In this document: in pieces, positions 1 to 7,562 of the stretch
Numbering within the stretch: position 1 is the stretch's first letter
Layout of the letters: each line of letters begins with the position of its first letter
DNA from: Bacteroidales bacterium
Lineage (GTDB): Bacteria; Bacteroidota; Bacteroidia; Bacteroidales; GCA-2748055
Length of the DNA: 10,783 nucleotides
Direction of reading: 5' to 3'
Assembly (NCBI GenBank): GCA_029934875.1
Contig: JAOZLK010000089.1
Location: forward strand, 1 to 10,783
Made by a program: the position numbers and the translations under genes
Notes under the pieces: generated by a model
The model's database searches: none
The model's input: the letters and a program-made list of their open reading frames with translations, nothing else
Told to the model about the DNA's origin: nothing

Positions 1-1225
1 CGGTCGATTCCATATAGACCTTCAGGAATCCGTCGAATTTCAATACCTCTCCTACGGCCACAAATCTTTCAGCTGCGGCAGAGATATTGATGCTGATCGT
101 GGTTTTTTCCAGCTTCGCTTCACTCATCTGCGATGCAATGGTTCGTTTCCAGATCAGTTCGTATAAACGTTGTTCAGCCCTTGCGCCTTCCACAGTTGAT
201 TGATCGAGGAAGGTGGGCCGGATTGCTTCATGCGCTTCCTGAGCTCCCTTGGATTTGGTGCTGAAATTTCTGGATTTCAGGTACTCCTCTCCATAACTTT
301 CCCGGATCTTGGCAGCAGCGCTTCCAATGGCAAGTTTCGACAGATTCACCGAATCGGTTCTCATGTAAGTGATTTTACCCGATTCGTAGAGTCGCTGGGC
401 AACAGACATGGTCTGGTTCACCGAAAAGCCAAGTTTCCGGCTTGCTTCCTGTTGCAGGGTAGAGGTGGTAAAAGGGGCGGCCGATGATTTTTTTAGCGGT
501 TTTTTCTCAACTTTCTCAACTGTGAAATCACTTTCTTTACAAAGGGAGAGAAATTTTTCAGCCTCTTCAGCCGAGTTGAAGCGTTTCGACAGTTCTGCTT
601 TTAAAGAAGAGGCCCCATTCGTGTGGTCAGCATTAAAGAGTGCGCTTACTCTGAAATATTTTTTTGCTTCAAAGGCCTGAACTTCGCGTTCCTTTTCCAC
701 AATCAGTTTTACAGCTACGGATTGGACCCTTCCGGCCGAAAGGGAGGGCTTCACTTTTTTCCAGAGCAGGGGAGACAGTTCAAATCCAACCAGGCGGTCC
801 AGAATCCTGCGTGCCTGTTGAGCATTGACCAAATCTGTATCGATATGCCTGGAGTTTTCAAGTGCATTGACAATGGCATCCTTTGTAATCTCATGGAAAA
901 CGATTCTTCGCGTTTTCTCCTTATCCAGTCCAAGTTCCTCGAAAAGGTGCCAGGCAATGGCCTCCCCTTCACGGTCCTCATCAGTGGCCAGCCAAACCAT
1001 CTCAGATTTTTTTGCCAGGTCCTTCAATTCTTTAACCAGCTTTTTCTTATCGGCCGGGATTACATAGTTCGGGGTAAACTCCTTTTCGATGTCAATTCCC
1101 AGGTTTTTCTTTGCCAGATCCCGGATATGCCCAAAACTTGATTTCACCGTATATGCCTTGCCTAAAAACTTTTCAATGGTCTTCGCTTTGGCGGGTGATT
1201 CAACTATTACCAGATTCTCTATCAT
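1..1225 (-). CDS. topA: DNA topoisomerase I (type IA), N-terminal part, cut by window edge
   Basis: Type IA topoisomerase, which relaxes negative supercoils by cutting one strand through a 5'-phosphotyrosine. Translating the minus strand from the ATG at 1225 gives about 408 uninterrupted codons to the window edge. Residues 6-15 (VIVESPAKAK) are the hallmark TopA start, with the TOPRIM glutamate at E9. The TOPRIM DxDxE motif is D82, D84, E86 within DEDREGEAIAW. FHEIT and the GRVQSVAVKLI segment follow. The catalytic tyrosine is Y287 in ITYMRTDS, with the usual arginine two residues on. The missing 3' part should hold the remaining core and the C-terminal DNA-binding domains. A purine-rich GAGGA lies about 15 bases before the start. 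The gene is divergent from PBP1A. Identification is secure; the C-terminal end cannot be seen. Confidence 0.97.
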   Translation of the reverse strand, partial: MIENLVIVESPAKAKTIEKFLGKAYTVKSSFGHIRDLAKKNLGIDIEKEFTPNYVIPADKKKLVKELKDLAKKSEMVWLATDEDREGEAIAWHLFEELGLDKEKTRRIVFHEITKDAIVNALENSRHIDTDLVNAQQARRILDRLVGFELSPLLWKKVKPSLSAGRVQSVAVKLIVEKEREVQAFEAKKYFRVSALFNADHTNGASSLKAELSKRFNSAEEAEKFLSLCKESDFTVEKVEKKPLKKSSAAPFTTSTLQQEASRKLGFSVNQTMSVAQRLYESGKITYMRTDSVNLSKLAIGSAAAKIRESYGEEYLKSRNFSTKSKGAQEAHEAIRPTFLDQSTVEGARAEQRLYELIWKRTIASQMSEAKLEKTTISINISAAAERFVAVGEVLKFDGFLKVYMEST

Positions 1226-1256
1226 AATCTTCTTACTTCCTCGTTAAAATAATTAC

Positions 1257-1264
1257 TATTTTTG
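1257..1264 (+). promoter_or_regulatory. Bacteroidota -7 promoter element before PBP1A
   Basis: TATTTTTG matches the Bacteroidota -7 consensus TAnnTTTG in full. It lies 18 bp before the ATG at 1283, implying transcription starts near 1270 with a leader of roughly 10-15 nt. I see no clear TTG -33 box at the usual distance. The element overlaps a possible TTG start at 1262, which argues against that codon being used. Confidence 0.55.
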
Positions 1265-1282
1265 ACGCAAACTGAGCTAACC

Positions 1283-3676
1283 ATGGCCCAAAAATCACGC
1301 AAAACTACAAAATATTTATTGATCCTCTGGTCCTTATACACTTTACCACTGGTATTGTTCATTGTGATCATGTTATTGATTGGCCGTGGAAAGATGGGTT
1401 TTCTGCCCGATTTCGCCGAACTGGAGAACCCCCAGACTAACCTGTCCACACTTATTATAACCAACGACGGAGAGCAACTTGGTAAATACTTTGTCGAGAA
1501 CCGGACCTTTGTGGGCTTCGATGAGCTGGCGCCCCACCTGGTTGATGCCCTTGTTGCTACAGAGGATGTCAGGTATTACAGGCATTCCGGAATTGATGTC
1601 CGCTCCCTCTCAAGGGTGTTGGTTTATTCTGTATTACTTGGTAAGAATGGAGGAGGAGGGAGTACCATATCGCAACAACTGGCAAAAAATCTTTTCCCCC
1701 GGGATACCACCATCAGGAAAACTAAAATAGGGAAGTCACTACACCTGGGTGTGAATAAATTCAAAGAGTGGAATACCGGTGTGAGACTGGAAAGATCTTA
1801 CACCAAGGATGAGATTATTTCCATGTACCTGAACACAGTGCCCTTTGGCGGGGGATCGATTGTTGGAATCAGCTCGGCGGCTAAAACTTTTTTCAATACC
1901 TCCCCCGACTCTCTGACCATTGAACAGGCTGCCACGCTGGTGGGTATGCTGAAGGCTCCCACAGCCTATAACCCGAGAATCAATCCCGAGCGTGCATTTG
2001 GCAGGCGTAACACGGTGATCAGCCAGATGGAGAAGTATGGCTACCTCGAGCCACAGGTGGCCGATTCGCTGCGACAGATCCCGGTGACGGTCGATTATAA
2101 CCTGGCCAGTCACCTTACAGGCCGGGCCCGGCACTTTCGCACCTTCCTGGGAGGTTTCATGAATAAGTCAAAGCCGGTTTCTCCGGGAAGAAATGCTGGC
2201 AACCTGGCCCTGGAAAGGTACATGAGGGATTCTATAAGGTGGGCAGGCGACCCCCTGTATGGCTGGATTAATAAAGTTTACAAGCCCGACGGAACTCAAT
2301 ACAACCTTTACAGGGATGGCCTGAAAATCTATACCACCATAAATTATAAGATGCAGCAATATGCCGAGGAGGCCCTTGATTATCAAATGAAGGAGGTGCT
2401 GCAACCTGCATTTTTTCGGGAGAAAAAAGGGCGGACCAATGCCCCTTTTGAGGACATATCAAGAGAAGAGATCAATTCGATCCTTTATAAGTCTGTCAGA
2501 TGGACCGACCGCTATAAAATTATGACGGCCAACGGAAGCTCATGGGATTCCATTCTCTATGCCTTTAATCAGCCGGTACAGATGCACATCTTTTCCTGGG
2601 ATGGTCCCATCGATACGGTAATGACCCCCATGGATTCCATTAAGTATATGAAGCACATTCTCAGGGCCGGTTTTATGGCCATGGATCCTGCTTCCGGACA
2701 GGTAAGGGCTTTTGTGGGTGGTCACAATTTCAATTACTTCCAGTATGAGCATGTTTACCAGGGGCGCAGGCAGGTGGGCTCCACCATCAAGCCCTTCCTC
2801 TACTTGCTGGCCATGCAGGAGAATTATTCACCCTGTGAAATGATCCCGCTTGTTCCCATTACCTTTCATAATATTATTAACAACAAGGATACGACCTATA
2901 CCCCGACCGCCCCGCCGCCAAACAGGTTTGCGGGCAAAAAGGTTTCTCTGAAATGGGGTCTGGCTACTTCGCATAACTGGGTTTCGGCCTGGCTATTCAA
3001 AAATTTCAATCCTGCCAATGTGATCAAGCTCATGCGAAAGATGGGCGTAAGCTCCTACATCGATCCGGTTCCCAGCATGATTTACGGTACTGCCGATATT
3101 TCCCTGGAGGAGATGGTGGGTGCATTTAACACATTTTCCAACAGCGGTATCTATGTGAGTCCCAATTATGTCACCCGCATCGAGGATCGCTACGGGAATG
3201 TCATTTCAACCTTTCATCCAAATGAGAACGAAGCCATCAGTGAAGAAACTGCTTTCCTGATGCTTACACTGCTTCGAAATGTGGTTGATATGTATGGATC
3301 GTATCGTGGGGTCAACTATTTTGGTACAAGCATCCGCCTCAGGACCCGTTACCAGTTTACCGGGGAACTGGCAGGAAAGACCGGAACCACTCAGAATCAG
3401 AGTGACGGATGGTATATGGGGTTGGCTCCCAAACTGACTGCTGCAGCCTGGGTTGGTGGTGAGGATCGCTCCATTCATTTCGACATGCTGGGCATGGGTG
3501 CCGGCGGGAACATGTCCCTGCCGATCTATGCTGAATTTCTCCAAAGGGTCTATGCCGACTCCACCCTTGGGATTACCCAGGAGGATGAATTTGTGAAGCC
3601 TTTCGATTTTTACGTTGACCTGGATTGTCCGAATATAATGGAGGCAGACAGCAATAGCAACTTCGAGGATTTTTAG
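1283..3676 (+). CDS. Bifunctional peptidoglycan synthase PBP1A (class A penicillin-binding protein)
   Basis: Membrane-anchored enzyme that polymerises lipid II (GT51 glycosyltransferase) and cross-links peptides (transpeptidase). Starting at ATG 1283 gives 797 aa. A frame-compatible TTG at 1262 would add 7 residues but overlaps the -7 promoter element. Order: one transmembrane helix about residues 11-31; GT51 motif EDVRYYRHSGID with catalytic E94; GGSTISQQLAKN about 125-136; KDEIISMYLN about 176-185; a transpeptidase domain with SxxK nucleophile S500 (STIK), SxN about 563-565 (SHN) and KTGT 699-702. All three penicillin-binding motifs are intact. In GT51 motif III the glutamate usual in 'ILExYLN' is a serine (IISMYLN), probably a Bacteroidota family trait. 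The linker between the two domains (about 270-450) is long. Divergent from topA and convergent with the radA series. Confidence 0.96.
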   Translation: MAQKSRKTTKYLLILWSLYTLPLVLFIVIMLLIGRGKMGFLPDFAELENPQTNLSTLIITNDGEQLGKYFVENRTFVGFDELAPHLVDALVATEDVRYYRHSGIDVRSLSRVLVYSVLLGKNGGGGSTISQQLAKNLFPRDTTIRKTKIGKSLHLGVNKFKEWNTGVRLERSYTKDEIISMYLNTVPFGGGSIVGISSAAKTFFNTSPDSLTIEQAATLVGMLKAPTAYNPRINPERAFGRRNTVISQMEKYGYLEPQVADSLRQIPVTVDYNLASHLTGRARHFRTFLGGFMNKSKPVSPGRNAGNLALERYMRDSIRWAGDPLYGWINKVYKPDGTQYNLYRDGLKIYTTINYKMQQYAEEALDYQMKEVLQPAFFREKKGRTNAPFEDISREEINSILYKSVRWTDRYKIMTANGSSWDSILYAFNQPVQMHIFSWDGPIDTVMTPMDSIKYMKHILRAGFMAMDPASGQVRAFVGGHNFNYFQYEHVYQGRRQVGSTIKPFLYLLAMQENYSPCEMIPLVPITFHNIINNKDTTYTPTAPPPNRFAGKKVSLKWGLATSHNWVSAWLFKNFNPANVIKLMRKMGVSSYIDPVPSMIYGTADISLEEMVGAFNTFSNSGIYVSPNYVTRIEDRYGNVISTFHPNENEAISEETAFLMLTLLRNVVDMYGSYRGVNYFGTSIRLRTRYQFTGELAGKTGTTQNQSDGWYMGLAPKLTAAAWVGGEDRSIHFDMLGMGAGGNMSLPIYAEFLQRVYADSTLGITQEDEFVKPFDFYVDLDCPNIMEADSNSNFEDF

Positions 3677-3689
3677 ATTGGCATATAGT

Positions 3690-4172
3690 TCAGGCCCGGC
3701 TGCTATCCCTTAAAAGAATCACTCTATTTCCCAGCATTGAGACCGTCCATGAAGGATGCATGATTCTTTTTGCTTTCCTGAAATAGAGCCTGGTCCGGAT
3801 GCTGCTCTCCCCACGTTCGTTCCCATCCTTATACTCACCAGCGAACTCATAGGATCTTGAAGATGGATGGATTTTATGGTAAATTGAAATGATCTCGGCC
3901 ACCGTGGCTATGATCCGGTAAACCTCACCCCTGTTGGTCTCGCTGTACTCATCCTCGAACTCCTCGTTCAGCACACTGAAATTCACGATGTGTGCCAGGT
4001 AGCTGTCCCTTTTCCTGGCAAACATTACCTGGTATTTTAAACCGCTATCGGTGGTAAAGTAAAAATCGGAAGCTGATTTATTTGCCGGGATTTCAATGGG
4101 GTATAAGTCAAGCTCGGGCTTATAAGTTGCTTTAAAGAGGGGGTCAATATCGGCTTTCCCGGAAGGATTCAT
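3690..4172 (-). CDS. Uncharacterised 160-aa protein, translationally coupled to radA
   Basis: I do not recognise a named function. The start is fixed by a 4-bp ATGA overlap with the radA stop, so it is very probably co-transcribed and translationally coupled with radA. The protein is soluble, with no signal peptide or membrane helix. It has a beta-rich first half (FYFTTDSGLKYQVMF about residues 37-51, then a strand-like HIVNFSVLN), an ETNRGEVYRIIATVAEII segment near 78-95 that looks helical, and a basic RTRLYFRKAKR stretch near 126-136. The layout (strand, xTNxGExxRxxATV helix, RxxLY) reminds me of small hypothetical proteins in phages and Bacteroidota, possibly related to DUF6934-type proteins. 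That is memory-based and weak. A role in recombination is inferred only from position. The 3' end carries two interleaved inverted repeats (3712-3788). Confidence 0.85.
   Translation of the reverse strand: MNPSGKADIDPLFKATYKPELDLYPIEIPANKSASDFYFTTDSGLKYQVMFARKRDSYLAHIVNFSVLNEEFEDEYSETNRGEVYRIIATVAEIISIYHKIHPSSRSYEFAGEYKDGNERGESSIRTRLYFRKAKRIMHPSWTVSMLGNRVILLRDSSRA
3712..3788. repeat. Two interleaved perfect inverted repeats near the convergent gene ends
   Basis: AAAAGAATCA (3712-3721) is the exact reverse complement of 3761-3770. The directly adjoining CTCTATTTC (3722-3730) is the exact reverse complement of 3780-3788. The arms are ordered A B A' B', so the stems cross and cannot nest. They either exclude each other or form a strained pseudoknot. 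The region is inside the 3' end of the uncharacterised gene and 35 bp past the PBP1A stop, where a bidirectional termination or mRNA 3'-end structure would be expected. No classic terminator with a separate T run is seen. Confidence 0.5.
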
Positions 4173-5527
4173 CCAAACAGGTTTTTGGGGATCTCCTGTA
4201 CCCTTGAGACCTCAATGATTTCAAGATTGAATTTTGAAGCATCTATTCTTTTTCGATTAAAGGCGGGCATCAGAATTCGTTTCATTCCCAGCTTATCGGC
4301 TTCTCCCAGCCTTTGTTCGATTCTGTGCACTGGTCTTATCTCACCGGATAAACCAATCTCTCCTGCAAAGCATGTGTACTGGTCCACGGGGATGTCGACT
4401 GTGGAGGACAGGATGGCTGCAACCACTGCAAGGTCTATGGCCGGATCATCCACCCTTAATCCACCTGCAATATTGATGAAAACATCTTTGCTGGCCAGTT
4501 TAAAGTTGGCACGCTTTTCCAGAACCGCCAGTAGCATACTGAGCCTCTTGGTGTCAAAGCCGGTGGAGGTACGCTGTGGGGTGCCGTATACCGCAGAACT
4601 AACCAAAGCCTGAACCTCAATGAGGATGGGTCGTATTCCTTCCACATTGGCTGCCACAGCCGATCCGCTCAGATCAGGGGGTTGCTGGTTGATGAGTAAT
4701 TCAGAGGGGTTGATTATTTCCCGAAGGCCTTTGCCGGTCATCTCAAACACCCCGATTTCGGAGGTAGACCCAAAGCGATTCTTACTGGCGCGGAGGATCC
4801 GGTAAAGGTGGTGAGAATCGCCTTCGAACTGGAGGACTGTATCCACAATGTGTTCCAGCACCTTGGGTCCGGCAATGCTTCCATCTTTGGTAATGTGGCC
4901 GATGAGGACTACGGGCATGTGGTTTTCCTTTGCCTCCCTTAAAAGGCGTGCCGCACAATCCCTTACCTGGGAAACCGTTCCGGGGGCCGATTCCAGGTCC
5001 TCTGAAAAGAGGGTCTGTATGGAGTCGATGATCAGCAGCTCGGGACGAATCTCGCGGATCTGGTCGATTATCACCTGGAGGCTGGTTTCTGCCAGCACAC
5101 TACACTGCCCGGTACCTGCTCCCAGCCTGTCGGCTCTTAATTTGATCTGCTGGGGGCTCTCCTCTCCTGATATGTAGAGTGTCTTTTTGTCAATTTGCAG
5201 AGCAACCTGCAGTGCCAGGGTGGACTTCCCTATACCCGGTTCTCCGCCAATCAGGATCATTGATCCTGGAACAATTCCACCTCCCAGCACCCGGTTGAAT
5301 TCTCCGTTGCGCAGGTCGATGCGTGCCACCTGTTCTGACCTCACCTCGTCGATGGATTGGGGAGCAGTCATAGTCCGCTTCTCCTGGGAGGATGATCTCA
5401 CTGGACCTTTGGAGACTCTTTGCTCCACCAGGGTGTTCCATTCACCACAGGAAGGGCAGCGCCCAAGCCATTTGGCAGAATCAACTCCACAACTCTGGCA
5501 GAGGTATACAGTTTTTGTTTTGGCCAT
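4169..5527 (-). CDS. radA: DNA repair/recombination protein RadA (Sms)
   Basis: RecA-family, DnaB-like helicase that promotes branch migration in homologous recombination. At 452 aa it has the usual RadA length and three parts. A zinc finger has C10, C13, C24 and C27 (YLCQSC ... GRCPSCG). A RecA-like ATPase has Walker A GEPGIGKS at 95-102, Walker B LLIIDS ending near D168, and the RadA signature KNRFG at 249-253. The last part is a Lon-protease-like C-terminal domain (about 275-452, including GGLRVDDPAIDLAVV and FAGEIGLSGEIR), which in RadA acts as a scaffold rather than a protease. The start ATG at 5527 follows an A/T-rich leader with a near-consensus -7 motif (5543-5550). The stop overlaps the next gene's start by 4 bp. 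No damage to the gene is seen. Confidence 0.97.
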   Translation of the reverse strand: MAKTKTVYLCQSCGVDSAKWLGRCPSCGEWNTLVEQRVSKGPVRSSSQEKRTMTAPQSIDEVRSEQVARIDLRNGEFNRVLGGGIVPGSMILIGGEPGIGKSTLALQVALQIDKKTLYISGEESPQQIKLRADRLGAGTGQCSVLAETSLQVIIDQIREIRPELLIIDSIQTLFSEDLESAPGTVSQVRDCAARLLREAKENHMPVVLIGHITKDGSIAGPKVLEHIVDTVLQFEGDSHHLYRILRASKNRFGSTSEIGVFEMTGKGLREIINPSELLINQQPPDLSGSAVAANVEGIRPILIEVQALVSSAVYGTPQRTSTGFDTKRLSMLLAVLEKRANFKLASKDVFINIAGGLRVDDPAIDLAVVAAILSSTVDIPVDQYTCFAGEIGLSGEIRPVHRIEQRLGEADKLGMKRILMPAFNRKRIDASKFNLEIIEVSRVQEIPKNLFG

Positions 5528-5542
5528 ATTAATATGAAAGTC

Positions 5543-5550
5543 TAAAGGTA
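5543..5550 (-). promoter_or_regulatory. Possible -7 promoter element for radA
   Basis: Read on the minus strand this is TACCTTTA, 7 of 8 positions of TAnnTTTG, about 15 bp before the radA ATG. It would give a leader of roughly 10 nt, similar to the other promoters here. No convincing -33 TTG is seen. It lies just past the large inverted repeat, which fits radA having its own transcription start. Confidence 0.35.
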
Positions 5551-5556
5551 AGTATT

Positions 5557-5634
5557 CAGAAGGGATGTTCTTGAAGCACCTGGGATTTTTTAGCGCAGCT
5601 AAATAACCACGTCGCGAAAGAATATTCCCTTCTG
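5557..5634. repeat. 78-bp intergenic inverted repeat with an inner hairpin
   Basis: In the 147-bp gap between the adenylyltransferase gene and radA, 5557-5565 (CAGAAGGGA) is the exact reverse complement of 5626-5634. After a one-base bulge, pairing continues between 5566-5572 and 5618-5624, with one position (5567/5623) that is G-U on plus-strand RNA but C-A on minus-strand RNA. The loop holds a perfect 6-bp stem, TTTAGC/GCTAAA, with loop GCA (5589-5603). A further 5-bp hairpin, GCATT-ACA-AATGC, abuts it at 5634-5646. There is no T run to make it a standard terminator. It could be a boundary structure, a small RNA, or the remains of a miniature element; no target-site duplication is visible. 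Confidence 0.5.
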
Positions 5635-5674
5635 CATTACAAATGCCTTTAAAATAAGAGAGCTAAGACGAAAA

Positions 5675-6181
5675 CTATTTTCGCTCGATGATGGAGGTGG
5701 AACTGTAGCCCTCCAGGATGGGGATGGTGATTACCTGGCCGCCGCTGGAAATGACTTCCTTGTATCCTACGATCTCTTCAGGGTTATAGTCACCTCCTTT
5801 GACAAGGATGTCGGGCTTAAGTGCTGAAATGAGTTCCAGGGGAGTATCCTCTCCGAAGAGAATGATGTAATCCACCATGGCAAGTGCGCCCATTACCTCG
5901 GCCCTGGCATTTTGTTTGTTCACAGGCCTTCCAGCTCCTTTCAGCCTGGTAACCGAATCGTCGCTGTTCAGGCCAATGATCAGCAAAGAGCCCATTTCCC
6001 TGGCTTTGGAAAGGTAATACACATGTCCGCGGTGAAGCACATCGAAGCATCCATTTGTGAAGATGATCCTGTTTTTTTCCCGGAATTCAGGGCTAAGGAT
6101 CTCCGCGGCCTTTGCGGGAGTGATTAGTTTGCGGAGGATGTCTTCGTAGCTCAGCATCTTAAGTGCTTGTTTCAGGGACAT
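5675..6181 (-). CDS. rfaE2: D-glycero-beta-D-manno-heptose 1-phosphate adenylyltransferase (RfaE2/HldE C-domain type)
   Basis: Cytoplasmic nucleotidyltransferase that adenylates heptose-1-phosphate to ADP-heptose for the LPS inner core. The 168-aa protein corresponds to the free-standing C-terminal half of HldE. The kinase half is absent here and should be encoded elsewhere. Signature: TNGCFDVLHRGH at 42-53 with the HxGH histidines H50 and H53, GLNSDDSVTRLKG at 70-82, GRPVN at 84-88, LKPDILVKGGDY at 121-132, and a GYSSTSIIERK tail (the usual tail is closer to YSTTxII). The start is uncertain. ATG 6181 overlaps the upstream gene by 23 bp and follows an A-rich stretch. ATG 6157 (residue 9) begins just after the upstream stop and matches where many homologues start. 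Either way it appears co-transcribed with the membrane protein before it. Confidence 0.92.
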   Translation of the reverse strand: MSLKQALKMLSYEDILRKLITPAKAAEILSPEFREKNRIIFTNGCFDVLHRGHVYYLSKAREMGSLLIIGLNSDDSVTRLKGAGRPVNKQNARAEVMGALAMVDYIILFGEDTPLELISALKPDILVKGGDYNPEEIVGYKEVISSGGQVITIPILEGYSSTSIIERK

Positions 6182-7184
6182 TTTTCTTTTTGCGCGAAAG
6201 CATCAGGAGCACATAAGAAAGGGCTCCAAGAAGAATGAGGAGGATTGAATTGGACTCATGTGCAAGGATGGCATAGGCCCCTCCCTGCTCAAGGTTAAGG
6301 CCGTAAACGAATACCATTCCACGCGAGACAATCCAGTGAAAGGCGCCAAATCCTGCAGTAACAGGCGCGGACATCCCCAGTCCGCCGATTACCAGCAGGA
6401 ATATTCCATCCACGAAAGTCAGTCCCGAGGTGGCCTCCAGTGAAAAAACGACTACCCAGGTCATCAATATATAAAGGAACCAGATCAGGACAGAATGCAA
6501 AATATATTCCCACTTCCGCTTCATCTTGTAGATGGTTTTGAGACCATCCAGGATCCCCAGGAGAAAGTTTGCAATTTTACGCACAATACCAATCCTGCCA
6601 AGGGGCTTCCGGAAGAGATACAGTAGCAGGAGTAGCCCTGCAATAAGGCCGACAAGCAGTACCCAGAAAAGGATCATTCCACCAAAAGTAGAGCTAATCT
6701 TCTCCTGCATAGGAATAAAGATGTTTTCGTTGAAAAAGGTGCCGAACTTTTCGGCCCAGCTGAAGATCAGGACGACCATGATCATCAGAAGCATCACAAG
6801 GTCGGTCACCCTCTCAATAATTACGGTGCCGATAAGTGAATCCACGGGAATCTTTTCCCTTTTCCCAAGGGTAATGCAGCGCGTTACTTCTCCAAGACGG
6901 GGCAGGGCAAAGTTGGAAAGATATCCCACCATAAGTGAATGGTAGGTATTTTTTAGGGAAGGTTGAAATCCCAGGGGTTCAATGAGCAGAACCCATCTCC
7001 GGGCCCTTGAAAAGAGACTTATCAGGGCAAAAAACATTGAAAGCCCGATCCACCAGAAATTCGCCTCACTGAGTGTAGAGGCCAGTTTGTCGAATGCAAT
7101 TCCCTTGAAAGCAAAGTAGAGCAAGAGGATGCCCAGTGCAAGGAATCCGACGATCCTCAGGATCTGTAAAATTATTTTTTTCAA
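6159..7184 (-). CDS. Lysylphosphatidylglycerol synthase TM-region / flippase-like membrane protein
   Basis: Integral membrane protein of 341 aa, matching the LPG-synthase-TM (PF03706, YbhN/UPF0104-like) family in length and pattern. Hydrophobic segments lie near residues 8-27, 42-60, 120-143, 168-191, 228-250, 256-290 (probably two) and 305-328. The conserved GYLSNFALPRLGEVTR run at 87-102 and the glycine-rich GGLGMSAPVTAGFGAFHW at 267-284 are typical of the family. There is no C-terminal lysyl-transferase domain, so it is not a full MprF. A lipid-translocating role is an inference. The start is TTG at 7184: no in-frame ATG occurs before about residue 50, which is inside the second helix, and the basic-then-hydrophobic start LKKIILQILR looks right. 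It begins 5 bp after the panD stop, so it is in the same operon. Confidence 0.88.
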   Translation of the reverse strand: MKKIILQILRIVGFLALGILLLYFAFKGIAFDKLASTLSEANFWWIGLSMFFALISLFSRARRWVLLIEPLGFQPSLKNTYHSLMVGYLSNFALPRLGEVTRCITLGKREKIPVDSLIGTVIIERVTDLVMLLMIMVVLIFSWAEKFGTFFNENIFIPMQEKISSTFGGMILFWVLLVGLIAGLLLLLYLFRKPLGRIGIVRKIANFLLGILDGLKTIYKMKRKWEYILHSVLIWFLYILMTWVVVFSLEATSGLTFVDGIFLLVIGGLGMSAPVTAGFGAFHWIVSRGMVFVYGLNLEQGGAYAILAHESNSILLILLGALSYVLLMLSRKKKNVPETST

Positions 7185-7189
7185 ATGTG

Positions 7190-7540
7190 TCAGCTTAGTT
7201 TGTTGGTGGCGGTGTCGGGGAAAATGAGGGCGGGTTTGAACGATTTCGCTTCCTCAAAATCCATGGACGCATAGGAGATTATGATGATAATATCTCCAAC
7301 CGCGACCTTGCGTGCTGCAGGTCCGTTCATGCAAATTTGTCCACTCCCTCTTTCGCCTGTGATTACATAGGTCTCCAGCCTCTCGCCATTGTTGATATTA
7401 ACGACCTGAACCTTTTCGTTCTCGATCAGGTTGGCTGCCTCCATCAAATCTTCGTCAATGGTGATGCTACCTATATAGTTAAGGTCAGCCTCGGTGATGC
7501 TAACCCGGTGTAACTTTGATTTTACAACTTCAATATTCAT
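7190..7540 (-). CDS. panD: Aspartate 1-decarboxylase precursor
   Basis: Pyruvoyl enzyme that decarboxylates L-aspartate to beta-alanine, the substrate PanC joins to pantoate. The 116-aa length is normal. The self-cleavage site is visible as Y22-I-G24-S25 (YIGSITID): cleavage between G24 and S25 yields the beta chain and an alpha chain with an N-terminal pyruvoyl group. Other family signatures are the K9-L-H start region (KSKLHR), the [17 protein letters not shown] segment near 51-67, and NGPAAR near 72-77. It follows panC by 22 bp on the same strand, with an AGGA about 12 bases upstream of the ATG, so the two pantothenate genes form one unit. The last residues are immediately followed by the membrane-protein gene. 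Confidence 0.97.
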   Translation of the reverse strand: MNIEVVKSKLHRVSITEADLNYIGSITIDEDLMEAANLIENEKVQVVNINNGERLETYVITGERGSGQICMNGPAARKVAVGDIIIIISYASMDFEEAKSFKPALIFPDTATNKLS

Positions 7541-7562
7541 GATTCTGTTTCCTGGTGTAAAG

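Noticed and set aside
200..1141. Plus-strand open frames of 80-172 codons
   Set aside because: They lie opposite topA, whose minus-strand frame shows all topoisomerase motifs. Their translations lack recognisable features.
1739..3544. Minus-strand open frames within PBP1A
   Set aside because: They are opposite the well-supported PBP1A frame and show no family signature or start context.
4185..5537. Chain of plus-strand open frames up to 142 codons
   Set aside because: They are antisense shadows of radA. Serine/arginine-rich translations and the lack of any motif mark them as artefacts.
5589..5603. TTTAGC-GCA-GCTAAA hairpin considered as an intrinsic terminator
   Set aside because: The stem is A/T-rich and short, with no T run after it on either strand. 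It is kept only as part of the larger repeat.
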